Source: Limnanthes douglasii subsp. nivea
Lineage: Eukaryota > Streptophyta > Magnoliopsida > Brassicales > Limnanthaceae
Direction: 5' to 3'
Assembly (NCBI GenBank): GCA_036936605.1
Contig: JAUPFV010000002.1
Location: 339,886,654-339,950,653, forward strand
DNA length: 64,000 bases
In this document: piece after piece, positions 13,008 through 24,706 of the stretch
Layout: each line of letters opens with the position of its first letter
Position numbering within the stretch: the first letter of the stretch is position 1
Program-made: the position numbers and the translations under genes
The notes under the pieces: generated by a model
The model's input: the letters and a program-made list of their open reading frames with translations, nothing else
What the model was told of the DNA's origin: nothing
Database searches by the model: none

Positions 13008-14160
13008 GTGGGAATCCTGGCACCACCCTCGCCTGACCCAGTCGATGACCCGCGCGAGCTGGAGCAATCAGTTGAAACAATTTCAGAAGCAACAGAGGAA
13101 CCAATTGCTGAGGGACGTCTGCTGCGGATGAGAGGTAAGTTATCAGCTCATTTTAAGAAATTTTTAATCGAACTATTAGCCAAAAATTTAGACGTGTTCA
13201 CATGGGAGGTAAGTGATGTTTCAGGAGTTAACCCTTGTATCATATGCCATGAACTGGCGATCAACCCATGTGCTAAACTAGTACGCCAAAAGCCACGATC
13301 GTTCTCCCTGGAAAAATAGGAGGCCATCATGGAGGAGGTGGCAAAATTGTCTCGCCTCAGCCACATAAGAAAAGCGCAGTACCTTGTTTGGATTGCCAAC
13401 CCAGTATTAGTTAAAAAGAAAAGAGGTCAATAGCGGATGTGCGTCGACTTTACCAATCCAAATCAAGCTTGTCCTAAGAATGTTTTTTCACTACCTCGTA
13501 TTGATTAACTCGTAGATTCAGAATCTGGCTACAAAATACCTGTCATTCATGGATGCCTATTCGAAGTATAATCAAATCCGTCTCAATCCGTTAGATCAAG
13601 AGCGCACAACTTTTCAAACTGAGAGAGGCCTATACTGTTAGACGATCATTCCTTTTGGTTTGAAGAATGCGGGGTCCACATACCAGCAGTTAATAAACCA
13701 CATCTTCCAAGATCACATGGGAAAGAATTTAGAGACATATATCGACGACATGATTATCAAAATACATACTAAAGAGAAACACTTAGAAACATTACAGATT
13801 GTATTCGACCTACTCCGTCATTTCAATCTTAAACTTAACCCGATCAAATGTTCATTTGGGGTCGCTAGTGGTAAATTCCTCGGTTATGTGGTAAGTCAAG
13901 GGGCTATGGAAGCTGAAACCATCCAGTTAAATGTAATTTTACAAATAGAACCCCTAAAGACCATCAAGGAGGTGCAATGCCTTACGGGGCGCCTCGCAGC
14001 GCTATCACGATTCATTACTCGGGCCTCAGATAAAAGTCTTCCTTTTTTTGAAATCCTAAGAGGAACAAAAAGTTCAGCTGGACAAAGGACCGTGACAATG
14101 CCTTTGCCGAACTTAAGTTTATCTCACCTCGCCCAAAAAATTATTTGCGCCGATGGCTAG
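13008..14160 (+). pseudogene. Reverse transcriptase of gypsy element B
   Basis: The frame 13008-13319 holds the linker into the RT domain, with VFTWEVSDVSGVNP (the family VFAWxxxDMPGIxP motif). Around 13430-13620 the RMCVDFTN... and YSKYNQIRL-type motifs are visible but broken by stops (for example at 13317 and 13506). At 13660-14160, FGLKNAGSTYQQLINHIF, the catalytic block ETYIDDMIIK and KCSFGVASGKFLGYVVS are intact. The active-site YIDD is conserved. It is inactive because of stops. Confidence 0.85.
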
Positions 14161-15060
14161 CGAGCCTTTGTTTTTATACTTGTTAGTATCCCCATTTTTC
14201 GTCAGTTCAGTTTTGATCTGCGAGCCTAACGGAGTATAAAGACCAATGTATTATACCAGCAAAACAATAGTCGACGCCGAAACCAGGTACCTCAACCTCG
14301 AAAAACTCGCCTTGGGATTAGTCACTGCTGTACGAAGAATGCGACCATATTTCCTAGGACATATAATAAGTGTGCGAACAACGCTTCTATTGCGAATTGT
14401 ATTACAAAATCCCGATGCATCAGGAAGCCTAATTAAGTGGAGGGTTGAGCCTCAGAGAGTATGACATATGTTTTGAGCCACGCAAGGATATTAAAGGCCA
14501 AGTCATAGCCGATTTTCTAGCTGAGTTCTCATCATCCCGATACCCGTCGTAGAGGAACAACCTATCGAGACAGAGCACAGTGAATGGGTTATCGAGGCAA
14601 ACATAACATCAAGTACATCAGGCGGAGGAGTTGGGGTTGTGCTGCGCTTGCCAACTGGAGATGAAATTAAGCAAGCAATCGTGTTCAACTTCCCAGCCAC
14701 AAATAATGTTGCAGAGTACGAGGCCGTTCTATGTGGCATGAAGCTAGCCTTTATATGTGGAGCACGTATTATTAGGATTAAATCAGACTCACAACTAGTT
14801 ATTAACCAGACGGCCGATACCTATGATGCTAAACAGGAAGGAATATGAAGTTCCCTCGTCATACTCAAGGAATATGAATCCAAATTTTCCCGAGTTTCAT
14901 ATGAAAATGTTCCACACCTAGAGAATTCTATAGCAAATATGTTAGCTAAAACAACAGCCTCGGGGGAGAATCCCTTAATCCTCCTTCAACAGTTACCAGC
15001 AACAAAACTAATCACTGAAGAGGAGGTCGTACATATAATTCATAGCACCAACAATTAGCG
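14161..15060 (+). pseudogene. Paired RNase H domains of gypsy element B
   Basis: 14246-14464 encodes YYTSKTIVDAETRYLNLEKLALGLVTA, the end of the RT-linked RNase H. From about 14580 a second RNase H follows: NVAEYEAVLCGMKLAFICGARIIRIKSDSQLVINQ (14639-14848), matching the archaeal-type RNase H (TDGSS...NNxAEYEAL...SDSQLV) that marks the Tat lineage. Frames are broken. Confidence 0.75.
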
Positions 15061-15545
15061 AAAACCTTATTTACAATATTTGACCTCAACTGTATTGCTA
15101 GTTAATAAGGGTGGCGCTAGAGCCTTGCAATATAAGACAACAAAATATTATGTGTTAGACAATGTTTTATACAGAAAAAGTGCCACCAGACCCCTACTTT
15201 GATGCCTCGATCGGGTGGAGGTGAGTTCAATCCTACACGACTTGCATTCAAGAGAAGTAGGCGCTTACTGTGGGCAACGAAATCTAATTCAAAGGTTTCT
15301 ATTGGCCAGGTACTATTGGTCAGAATTATCGGCTGACGCAGAAACTTTGGTACAAAATTGTCATCAATGTCAACAATATGCTAACACCCAATATATGCCA
15401 AGTGAACCTATGGAACATGTTCCTGTCCCTTGTCTTTTTGACAAGTGGGGTATCGACCTGGTTGTCCTGCTGCCAATGGAAACTAGAAAGAGGCAGGTAT
15501 TAATTGTCGCAGTAGACTACTTACCCAATTGCTTTTCTTCTTAAT
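15061..15545 (+). pseudogene. Integrase of gypsy element B, truncated
   Basis: 15215-15544 has the zinc-binding region (HSREVGAYCGQRNLIQR...YYWSELSADAETLVQNCHQCQQYA) and the first catalytic Asp in DKWGIDLVVLLP, then VDYLPNCFSS and a stop at 15542. The rest of the DDE core and the C-terminal domain are absent. Non-coding sequence follows, so a deletion removed more than half of integrase. Confidence 0.8.
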
Positions 15546-16290
15546 ATAATTTATTCTTTCTCCACCATATGTTTATTACGAATTCTATATCCCTATAATT
15601 AGCGAACGGGTCACTGACCACACCTAAGGGCTATACAAGCGACCACACTGAGTCCATACTAAGTGTCTATAAACACGATCGGGCTAATTGGCCACGCCTA
15701 CGGGCTGCGTGAAGGCCATACTGAGCCTAATACATTGTACATGGTATATTGGAAAACTAGTTAGAAACCAAGTCTATAGCATACTATGCAATAAGGTCTT
15801 TAAGACCTCACCAGGATTTAGCTAAAATGACACATTTTGTCTTAAGCTACGCAATGAGCCCTACTGAGCTCGACCTTGTAAGGATTCACATATATAACCA
15901 CAACAAGTTATAAACACATCTCATGTAATGTACACAATTATGAGTATAATCATCGCTTAAATGAGTGCCCCCAACTTTAAATATGAAAACAGATAACTTA
16001 TCACAACACTAAAGCAATTAGGTTCAACAAAATAAGAGTCATGACGTGCGACATAATTACACACAACCAAATCATAGGTTTAAAGTCGTCCACCAAAATT
16101 ATACAATAAAATCAAGAGTTTGAAGAAGAGAGAAGCTTCATAGGGTCCGTCGAGGATGTCAATACTTCCTTTGTTTGAGCTTCAACACCTACTGCACTTA
16201 CCGGGTTGGCCAAGACAGTGACTGTGTCCGTTGGATGACCTCAACACCCTTTGAATTGATTAAGTCAGACACAAATACAGTTTTGCAAGT
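15546..16290 (+). other. Non-coding spacer between integrase and aORF of element B
   Basis: No frame is supportable. There are partly repeated phrases (gaccacacctaagggct, gaccacactgagtccatac, ggccacgcctacgggct) between 15610 and 15720. In A, C and D the corresponding place has a hairpin box; I do not see a clear copy here. Confidence 0.5.
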
Positions 16291-18813
16291 TTAACTACTC
16301 TTTGCCTTTTCCTTTTCTATACCCACACCATTTTCCTTCTGCACCGAAGAAATTTGAGGGCGTGCAGACAATTCAATCAAACGACCCAACGACCCGAGCT
16401 TCATCCTATGATTTAACGACAGTAGCTCGGATACAACTTGTTTCTTCTCACGAGCTACCATATCCATTGTAATGCTCATCATTTGAGCCTCCCGCTCATC
16501 CAGAACTGCCTTCAGGATTTCCTTCCATTGCTGTCTTTTAAACTCGAACTCCCTCTGCGTATTTTACATTTTTGCTTTCAGGTCAGTTTTTTCTAAGGAC
16601 ATCCTAACTAAATGATCAACTTGTTCTTCAACCCTTTTGGCTTGCATCATGCTTTTAATAAGTAAATTCAATCTTTGTGCAATGAGCTCTTCGTTTATTT
16701 GAATTAGGGTATTATTTTGAGTCAGTAGAGTAATGTTTCCAGTAGACAATGCCTTGTATTTCGCATCGCTACAAATCAAGGCTTCCTTTAGGTTCGCCAT
16801 CGTGGCTTGAAGCTTCTTGCTCACCTCAATAGACTTGTCTTTGGAAGCTTTGGAAGACCCATAGACATGCCTTAAGCGTACAACCTATGCAGCTGATGAT
16901 TTGGATAATCCGAATAGCATTGGCTCCGGTTTCCACCTTTCTATTACCTCCGGGTCGGCAACAAACATTCGTCGATAGGAAAGTACAATTGAGTTATGAT
17001 GAAAAAGCCAAAAAATATGATTACTTAGACTGAATACTTTTCTTTGTTAAATTGTTCAATACAGTTGGTTCTTACCTCAATGTCGAGCTTAACCGGCCTT
17101 TTCAGGATATCGCTCATAGGCATCCTGTCATAGTATGACAACTCAGGAATATGCATGAGGTGTTTAAACATAAGCATTGATGGGCGAGGCATGACGACTT
17201 TCTTTAGTAGCAGCTCATCCATGGTCATATTTTTCTGACTGGTCACAACACATGTGTTCCCTATTGGAGTGAGTTTGGGCCTCACTACGTTGCCGAAGGG
17301 GTCAATAAGCTCATTTTGCGCCCTACTGAGACTGATGGATGAATAATGGATGATCTCACAAAATTATTCATCTTTTCTGCTACATCTTTTGGAATCACCT
17401 TTTTGGGGCCATTTTCTTTGTCCTTACTATCCTCCACCAGATTGATCAGCTCGACAATAATATCGGGCCCTTTCCCTCTCTCTTGAACTATTGGTTGGGG
17501 AATAGGAGGATCAGATGATTTTTCAGCACGGCTTCCCCATTATTGCTTTTTTATCTCTCAGTTGTATTTTTCTCGTTGCAAGAGGAATAGCATCCAACAC
17601 CAACTTTGGTTTCTTCTGCCAAGGTTTACTAAAGAGGTAGAATAATTATAATCTTCTTCATCCTCGCGCTCACGTCTCACTCGAACATTATGAGCATTTC
17701 CCTGCCCTTCAAGACTATTCATCTCCTTTTGGTTCACTTCTTCGACTCCTTGAATGGAAAGCACTCCCCTTGCCCATCTTGTTGACAAGGAGCTGAAGAT
17801 GAACGCTCGACTTCTTTTCCTTTGCGGGTCTGAGGCACTGAAAGCAAAACCCCAGTACTATTCTTTTCTGGATACTTTTTTTCCATCAACGCTCAAATAT
17901 GATCCATGGTGGCTTCTACATCGTCTGACATAATTACTCCGCCGTCCTTTATAACATTCAGTTTTGGAACTAAACACAAACTTGATTTAAGGTACTTTAA
18001 CCGTGTGAAGAGTAGTGTCAGCTCATGTGACCAGGTGGAGCTAGCTAGGTTGTCGACTTCAATCCAACGGATTTTTGTACCATTTTAATAATCATTCTTT
18101 CCACCACTCCAAATGGCCCCTTCACCAACATAAAAATTTAGTTAAAAACTAGTTCACTATTCAACATTCAATTGAAGTTTAATTCAATGTACGGATTACG
18201 CTACTGATGCTTAAACTTCACTCTCCACCTCCTTTCTAATTGGAGATTCATTATCGGTTTCTCATGTTCCCAATTTCTAGACACAAACACAAAAGAGTGC
18301 TTCTCGTTTTAATCTGACGAGGGGAGTTTAACAATCTTTTTCATCCTAGTTAGCTGGGTAAAGAAGAAAGAAGGTTTTGTAAGTTTGGTCACATCGATAG
18401 CAAACAACAGTTCGGGTAAACAAATCTTAATCCCTAAAAAACGTGAGCTCAGCCTGCACTAAGCAGCATCCTCCAACTATTAGCAGACATCTGGGTGGGA
18501 CAAATGTCTATCACGCTAAAAAAATTGTGAATTAGCATAGGCAGTGAAAGACGCAGTCTCGAGTAAAAAACAGTCGTAAAATAAGCAAGTCTCGGTTTCC
18601 CTGGCCTGATATGGATGCTCACTAACCGAGGGAACCCTCATTGTTACATTCTCAGGTATCACATACCTTGCCTTAAAACTAAGTAACTCGGCATCATCCG
18701 AATACCCATACTTGTGAGCTATTTAGGAAAAGTGACTTTCTAGGAATAAAGGGTCTTCAAACTCGTATACTTGAGTTTTCTCCAATTCCTTCCTCGTCGC
18801 CCTTTTTGGTGCC
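16291..18813 (-). pseudogene. Antisense ORF of gypsy element B
   Basis: On the minus strand the likely start is MAPKRATRKELEKTQVYEFE at 18813. It continues with VIPENVTMRVPSVSEHPYQAR and LFYDCF (about 18650-18560), then DICPTQMSANSWRML (about 18490-18460), which matches LCPSQLSPNAWYTL in the aORFs of A and D. Downstream come an acidic/serine-rich stretch (17788-17558), a conserved segment at 17285-17025 and a coiled-coil-like segment (16824-16564) rich in K, E and L with NNTLIQINEEL. Several stops and frameshifts are present. Role unknown; additional ORFs are recorded for Tat-lineage elements, some antisense. Confidence 0.65.
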
Positions 18814-19367
18814 ATTATTTCTACTTGGACTGCAATGAGTCAATACTACGAATAAGCATGATTAAAGCAAACGGGGTGCGATTGGTGCCACACCCAGTGT
18901 ATACGAATTTCTTTTGGATATCGCCATAATCAGAGCATCACTAATTGAAGACCTATGGTTTCCCCAACTACTAAATGCTACATGTATACAAGAATAAATA
19001 AAATATTGCGTACCTAGGTTACAATTTGAAGATCAACAAAAACCTTTATGGGATCAGATGATAGCAAAAGAATTCATAAATACAAAAGAGCAAACGATTA
19101 AGGGATACTATGGTTAAAATCAAGGTAAGATGGTAATTTACCAGTTACCCACGTGTGATGAGGTGGGTAAATCGTCAACAATAATTAACACGCTTCTTCA
19201 AAACCCAAGCGACATGCACCAATTCTTAGTGTTGTCCATGCAGAAAATGATGATAAAAAAGTAACGACCGTTAATCATTTGGTGTGGCATTTAAATTTTA
19301 CACGACGCCAATTTCACATAAAATTTGAATTTATCGATTTTCCATTTAGTTAAATGCCAAATCTATA

Positions 19368-19382
19368 AAGTAGGGGGTGCCC
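19368..19382 (+). other. Polypurine tract of gypsy element B
   Basis: The run agtagggggtgcccc directly precedes the 3' LTR and fits the plus-strand primer site of an LTR element. Confidence 0.55.
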
Positions 19383-19979
19383 TGATGAGGGGGTATTCCC
19401 AGTCAAGCAAACCCAAAATGTCGAGCATATAAATATAGTGAGAGAGCAAAGGACGAGCCCGATCTCGAAAGAAATGTAAACATGTAAAAAAGAAGCAGTC
19501 GAGCATAATAAAGAGTAGAGCTGGAATCAACAAATGAAGGTAACAATGAACAAGTCGGACGAACACGTTGGCAAACCGAACGAGTTAAGGAAGGGTTGAA
19601 CAAAGTTAACCGAGCAAGTATTGCTCAGGCTAGCCCGCTTCCTAAACCGAGCGGTAAAATCAAGCGAAAAAGTTATTGAACTGTGTTTGGTCAAGGATGC
19701 GCTCGAAGCAGACCGGGCACGCCTTATAAGGGAAACGATTTAAACTGTGACTTAATGATACTATAAGTCTTAGTCAAACCACTCAGCAATTTAGCCATAA
19801 ACATAGGCTTCATGATGTAAATGGAGTTCTGAGTGTAATAAGTGAGAATAATGGTCCTTGTAACCGCCCATGAACGGGAAAAAGATATAAACATGGGAGA
19901 AACCCTAAATAAATGTAACTTCTCTTTTCTAACAATATTAGTTTTTCTACTTGGCAAATTCTTTGTTATTCTCTTAACG
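19383..19979 (+). repeat. 3' LTR of gypsy element B
   Basis: It begins tgatgagggggtattccc and ends ctcttaacg, so both termini have drifted from TGTT...AACA. It is otherwise co-linear with 9938-10535. The next five bases, tattt, are the probable target duplication. Confidence 0.88.
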
Positions 19980-20755
19980 TATTTTAATTACAAAGCATTT
20001 AATAGGGCCTTTCTAAGTATTGCTCCCAACATGATATTCGATGGTGTACCCTTTGAAATTTTAATAGAAAGTGACACAGTCGGTAATCAATAATGGGTTA
20101 CATGAAACCCGATTGGAAAGGAAGGTCAAATCCTAAAAATAGGTCATTTGATCTCTTCAAGAAGAGAACAAGCAACTGAAAAGTTCCCTTAAATAAGAAA
20201 AGGCTAAGGCCAACAAGGAAGTCGAAGAGGTTGATGTGCTCAATAGATATATTCAATCAAAGAAGAGGTGGTCAAGGTTAAATGGAGTTAAGGGCACTGC
20301 ATATATCCAGTTCCAATGAGATTATTTAACTGCAAAACCAACATAAAACTAGTAAAAAATCTACGGATCAAATTTTGAGGAAAAAAAACTCTTGAGAATT
20401 CTAAGCAAGAGTTAGAGAGAGAAACCGAGTCCCCGAAAGTCAAGCCCACTCAATAATCGGATGTTGTGGAAGCATATGATGGCACTATAGATAAATTAAA
20501 ATAAAACGATGCTTCGATCAAGTCGGACATGGTCCTAGCATTTCCCAAAAATTTCTAAAACTATCCACTGGTTCTTTGTGGGGATGGGTTCCAGAGAATT
20601 TTTCCTCCGGACATATATATTTAAGAGATGAGATGAATACTTTTGATGAGTCGTCAGATGATGAATCCGATAGAAATGATGGGATGGATTCTGAAAAATG
20701 GAGTTTGGGTAAAAGAGATGAGAAAAACCATGGGAATGAGCCTAGAGGTTAAAAA
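19980..20755 (+). pseudogene. Antisense ORF of gypsy element C, second part
   Basis: This resumes the frame interrupted at 9937. It reads as a decayed coiled coil around 20150-20460, then DGTIDKLK and SIKSDMVLAFPKNF (20480-20550), matching VKSDIILLVHHKF in A and IKSDMVLFFHETF in D. An acidic tail, FDESSDDESDRNDGMDSE, follows at 20640-20700. Stops are frequent. Confidence 0.65.
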
Positions 20756-21214
20756 TATTTAAATTTCACTGTGTTGTGTAAGTCCTTGCTATAAGTTACT
20801 TTTGTCATGGTAGATCGAAACTTGTTTAGATAAGTCTTTGGTAAAGCCAAAGTCTTTTTGTTGTTTTCTTTTGAACTAGGGTTAAGTTCTCATGGTTTTC
20901 GAGGCATTTTGTATTTGTTGTCTTATTATCAATTTTACTTTATTTTCTCATGTTGGTACTTCAATTTTTGTTCATTACTTTACTTCATTTGAAATCAAAC
21001 AAAATCAATAAATAAACCATTCGAAGGTAATCCATTCGAAGGTATATCATAATTTTAAATACAAACCATTTGAAGGTAATCCATTTGAATGCATATTATA
21101 ATTTTAAACACAAACCATTTGAAGGTAACACATTCGAAGGAAAGTATAAATATTGAGTATACTTAGAAACAAACAGTTTTAAAGACAAAAGTAGTAGATT
21201 AATGATACGGGCAC
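20756..21214. other. Non-coding spacer of element C with short direct repeats
   Basis: This lies between the end of the aORF and the hairpin box. From 21015 to 21145 the phrase aaccatttgaaggtaa(t/c)cca occurs about four times with small changes, mixed with ttttaaa(t/c)acaaacc. No coding sequence is seen. Confidence 0.55.
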
Positions 21215-21250
21215 CTCGTTAAAACCTCCCTGAGCCACCAGGGTATGAAA
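21215..21250 (-). promoter_or_regulatory. Conserved hairpin box downstream of integrase (element C)
   Basis: CCCTG (21229-21233), a 6-base loop and CAGGG (21240-21244) form a perfect 5-bp stem. Next to it is the conserved phrase aaaacctcc...cacctcgttaa. The same box occurs at 24231-24262 in D and 51640-51672 in A, and decayed at 4400-4440 in E. Its position between integrase and an oppositely transcribed ORF suggests a transcription or RNA-processing signal, but this is inference. Confidence 0.55.
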
Positions 21251-21359
21251 GAGTACACACCTTAAATATTTACATTAAACAAAGGTAAAGTAAGTATTTA
21301 AAAACCCTTACTCAAATGATAATCTTAGATGTTCTATATTCTATTGGTGTCTTAATGGA

Positions 21360-22310
21360 ACACCTTCTTGATCAACTAGCCAATATGTCCCACTCTTGAT
21401 TTTTTCCACCACTATATAGGGGCCTTCCCATTTTGGAGCTAACTTTCCGAACTTCCTATCTTTGGTATAGAAAAATACTTTTTCTCAAAACCTTTTCCCC
21501 TACCTCAAGATATCTTCTTCGTATTTTAGATGCATATCTACTTCTCATCAAACCATGGTAGTAAATATTTCTCAGATTGGTTTTAATTCTTTTTTCTTCA
21601 ATCAGATCCAACTGAGCTGTTATTGCAGTTTCATTATCTTCTTCGGAATAATTTAGGATCCTCCCGAGGCACAAATTTTCTTCATATCTCTATTATCAAA
21701 CTGCATACCATTATACGTGGTTATGCGTCTTGAAATTCCAAACCTACAACAAACATCGAGCATATATTAGAGAGGATAAATTTTATTATTGTTTTGGAGG
21801 TTATCCTAGAGAGTTGTTCGGCTTCTATCTATTTAGGGAATTACTCAATTGCCAAAATAATAGTTCGACATCCTCCCGAAGCCATTGGAAGTAGTCTAAC
21901 CAAGTCAAACCCCCATCTGTCAAAGAAAGCTGCTTCAGATACTATGTTCATTGAAATTGACGGTATGTAGATTGCATTTCTATACCTTTGACAAGGGTCA
22001 CACCTTTTGACCATGCTTTTGGAATCTTCTATAATGGATGACCATTAATAACCTGCTAGTAATACCCTTCTAGTTAAGGTTATGTATCCACAATGAGTAG
22101 ATCTTTCCCTATTATGTAGTTCAGACAATACTATTTGAGATTCATTGGATCCGAGGAAACGTAGTAAGGGTTTACTAAAATATTTTTTTATAGAGGACCC
22201 TATCGAATACCAAGAAACCATGGGCTTTGAATTTTATTTTTTTAGCTGCCATTTTATCTTCAAATAAATCTCATCAGTAATCATTTTTTGGATGTCCTAC
22301 CTCCAATCTT
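21360..22310 (-). pseudogene. Integrase of gypsy element C
   Basis: Read right to left, it is decayed. About 22170-21990 holds the zinc-finger region and YYWPxI block; 21980-21850 the WGFDLVRLLP-like and QFAE segments; 21674-21456 encodes NETAITAQLDLIEEKRIKTNLRN followed by GLMRSRYASKIRRRYLEVGEKVLRKS; and 21440-21360 the FGKLAPKWEGPY C-terminal motif. The domain order matches integrase of A at 50330-51576. Much of the catalytic core appears deleted and stops are present. Confidence 0.7.
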
Positions 22311-22316
22311 GGTTTA

Positions 22317-22825
22317 TTATGGCTGATGTTTGGAAATTTTCTTCGCTGGAAACTTCCATTTCCAATGAGGTTGATATGGAATGGCATTCTTGTATAAGAA
22401 TTCAATGGTATTCTTATGAATACACAATGTTAGCAATGAATTAGCCATTGAATTTTCCGATCTTTGTACATGTTTGTACTTAACATACTTAAAAACAACT
22501 GAAACTTCTCTTTCTACCCTAAAGTATTTTATCAACTGATGTTTATTAGCTTCAGAGTGTCCTTGTGCCTGATGTATGACTAGTTGTGAGTCACTCAGCA
22601 AAATCAATATCATAATATCCTAGTTCGACTGACCACTTAGTCATTCGACCTGATATGTCTGATTTTTGTAACACATTTTTAAAGGAAAAGAGGTTCGAAC
22701 AGTAATATAATGTGCTTGAAAATAAGGCCTCATTTTTTGGGATGCTATTACGAAGGCTAGAGCTAGCTTTTCCAACTCGAGGTACCTTTTCTTTGCATAC
22801 AGTAAACTCTTACGAAGGCTATAGC
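22317..22825 (-). pseudogene. RNase H region of gypsy element C
   Basis: 22859-22641 encodes RKSLLYAKKRYLELEKLALAFVIA and PYFQAHYITVRTSFPLK, the end of the RT-linked RNase H. 22613-22317 encodes LSDSQLVIHQAQGHSEANKHQLIKYF and KHVQRSENSMANSL, the second, Tat-type RNase H. The middle (TDGSS and NNEAEYEA motifs) is deleted between them. The right end stops at the junction with element D near 22825. Confidence 0.75.
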
Positions 22826-22829
22826 CTAA

Positions 22830-24165
22830 TCTGAATCCTACCCATGGAGTTTTGTGCACGAATGTTCATCCATACAGATAGGTCAGGAAAAAGAGAGTGA
22901 AGAGAATATGAATATACTCGTTATTCAACCTAAATATTGGAGATATGTTATTCTCCAATACATCTCCGATGGGATATTGCCTTCGGATAAAGCTGTGGCA
23001 AAAAAGATCAAGTACAAGGCTCGTGATTTCTCGATACTAAGAGAGGTTCTTTACAAGAAATCTTTCAACAGACCTCTCCTACGTTGTTTAGGATTTGAAG
23101 AATCCCAAGTTGTATTATTTGAGCTACATGATGGAGAAGGTTCTACACACTATGGCTATAGGGACTTAACCAGAAGGGTCTTATTAGTAGGATATTACTG
23201 GCCAACCATAATGGCAGATGCTAAAGAGATGGTGAAAAAGTGTGATCCTTGTCAAAAGTATGGGAATGAAATTCATGTGCCAGCAGTTCCTATGGAATCC
23301 ATATCTGAACCAATACCTTTTTCCAGATGGGGGATGGATCTAGTTGGGCCTCTTCGTATGGTATCCGGTGGATGTAGAACAATTATAGTCGTTATTGACT
23401 ATTTTTCTAAGTAGATAGAGGCATCTCCTTTGGCCGGAACCAATTCAAAATTACTTATTATATTTATCTTATCTAACATATGTTGTAGATTTGGAGTTCC
23501 CTGGAAGATTACTATAGATAATGGGCCATAGTTTGATAATAAATACATGGAAGCTTTCTGTACTTCCAAAGGGATTCAACATTATTTTTCTTCGCCTTTC
23601 CAACCTTAAGTAAATGACCAGGTTGAGGTAGCGAATAGAACAATCTTGTCCGGATTAAAGAAAAGTTTGGAAGGAGCTGCATGAATGTGGCCAAGTTATT
23701 TACAAGAAGTATTATGGGCCTACCGGACTACATCTCGAGCTGCTACACAAGAGTCTCCTTTTGCTCTAGTATATGGGATGGATGCAATTACTCCCATATA
23801 AGCTATTTTCACATCTCATAGAGTCCATAACTATTCCGAACAGGATAATGACATATCAGTTAGGAATCAATTGGATTTAAATGAAGAAAAGAGAGTTAAA
23901 GCACATCTGAGAACAGTGCATTACCAAGGCTTGATGAGGAGCAGATTTGCTTCCAAAATTAAGATTTTCAAATATGGGACAAAGTTTTAAGAAAAGTATT
24001 TTTACACACCAAGGAAAAGTAGTTTGGTAAGCTGGCTCCGAACTAAGGGGCCCTAATGTGGTCTATAAAAAGGTTAAACCAGGAATATACAGGCTCCAAG
24101 ACAAAGAAGGGAGAGCTCTAAAGCACCCATGGAACGTTGAACATCTCAGGTTATACTTAGAGTAA
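22830..24165 (+). pseudogene. Integrase of gypsy element D
   Basis: 22854-23414 is open: the linker WRYVILQYISDGILPSDKAV, zinc-finger residues (HDGEGSTHYGYRDLTRR, CDPCQKYGNEIHVP), first catalytic Asp in RWGMDLVGPLR, and VVIDYFSK. After a TAG at 23412-23414 the frame continues with CRFGVPWKI and the second Asp in IDNGP, the NDQVEVANRTI block with the third acidic residue, and [12 protein letters not shown]. The C-terminus ends with lpw-like HPWNVEHLRLYLE in a shifted frame near 24125-24165. Several stops and a frameshift after about 23980 inactivate it. Confidence 0.82.
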
Positions 24166-24227
24166 AACTCTTTTGTAAATATTTACTTTATAAATATCAA
24201 TGTAAATATTATGGGGCATAATCGTTC

Positions 24228-24265
24228 CTACCCTGATGGCGCAGGGAGGTTTTAATGAGGTGTCC
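24228..24265 (+). promoter_or_regulatory. Conserved hairpin box downstream of integrase (element D)
   Basis: CCCTG (24231-24235), loop ATGGCG and CAGGG (24242-24246) form a 5-bp stem, followed by aggttttaatgaggtgtcc. It is nearly identical to the box in element A. Loop bases vary while both stem halves are kept in A, C and D. Confidence 0.55.
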
Positions 24266-24706
24266 GAGTTTTTCAATAATATATGATGCCTTCTTTAAAA
24301 GTTTGGTGCAATTTTGTTTCAGTTTGGATATTAAATACTTATTCAACACCCCATCTCTCAAGTCCTTTTGAGTTGAACGAATTTGCTTAGCACTTGATCA
24401 CGTTTAGTAAACACATGTAGTAAAAGATGTTGGGTACTTTTGTTCAACACATATGAAATATTAAAGGCTATTTAAACATTGGTCATAAAAGAGTTGAACA
24501 AAATTTAAACAAAGAGAATATGATAGTTAGAATCTGATTGGACTAAAACCGATCTCTAATACACAAAAAATTCCTTGGGTGTTCAAGGACTTTAAAGTTT
24601 TACAACATAGAGGTTAAACAAACACAGGTTAAACAAACACTGCAACAAAATGCCTTGGCCATCCAATGACTTTAGTCTTTCAAAATAAAAATTACATAAT
24701 GTAACC

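Larger units (their letters stand above)
9938..19979 (+). mobile_element. Gypsy element B (Tat-like), plus strand, nested in element C
   Basis: The element is about 10.0 kb with 598- and 597-bp LTRs. Flanks are gattt (9933-9937) and tattt (19980-19984), a 4/5 match to a 5-bp target duplication, and element C aORF sequence continues across the site. Order: LTR, primer-binding site, gag, protease, reverse transcriptase, RNase H, truncated integrase, about 700 bp of non-coding DNA, antisense ORF (minus strand), polypurine tract, LTR. It is a different family from A, C and D at the sequence level but has the same architecture. Many stops and frameshifts are present. Confidence 0.88.
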
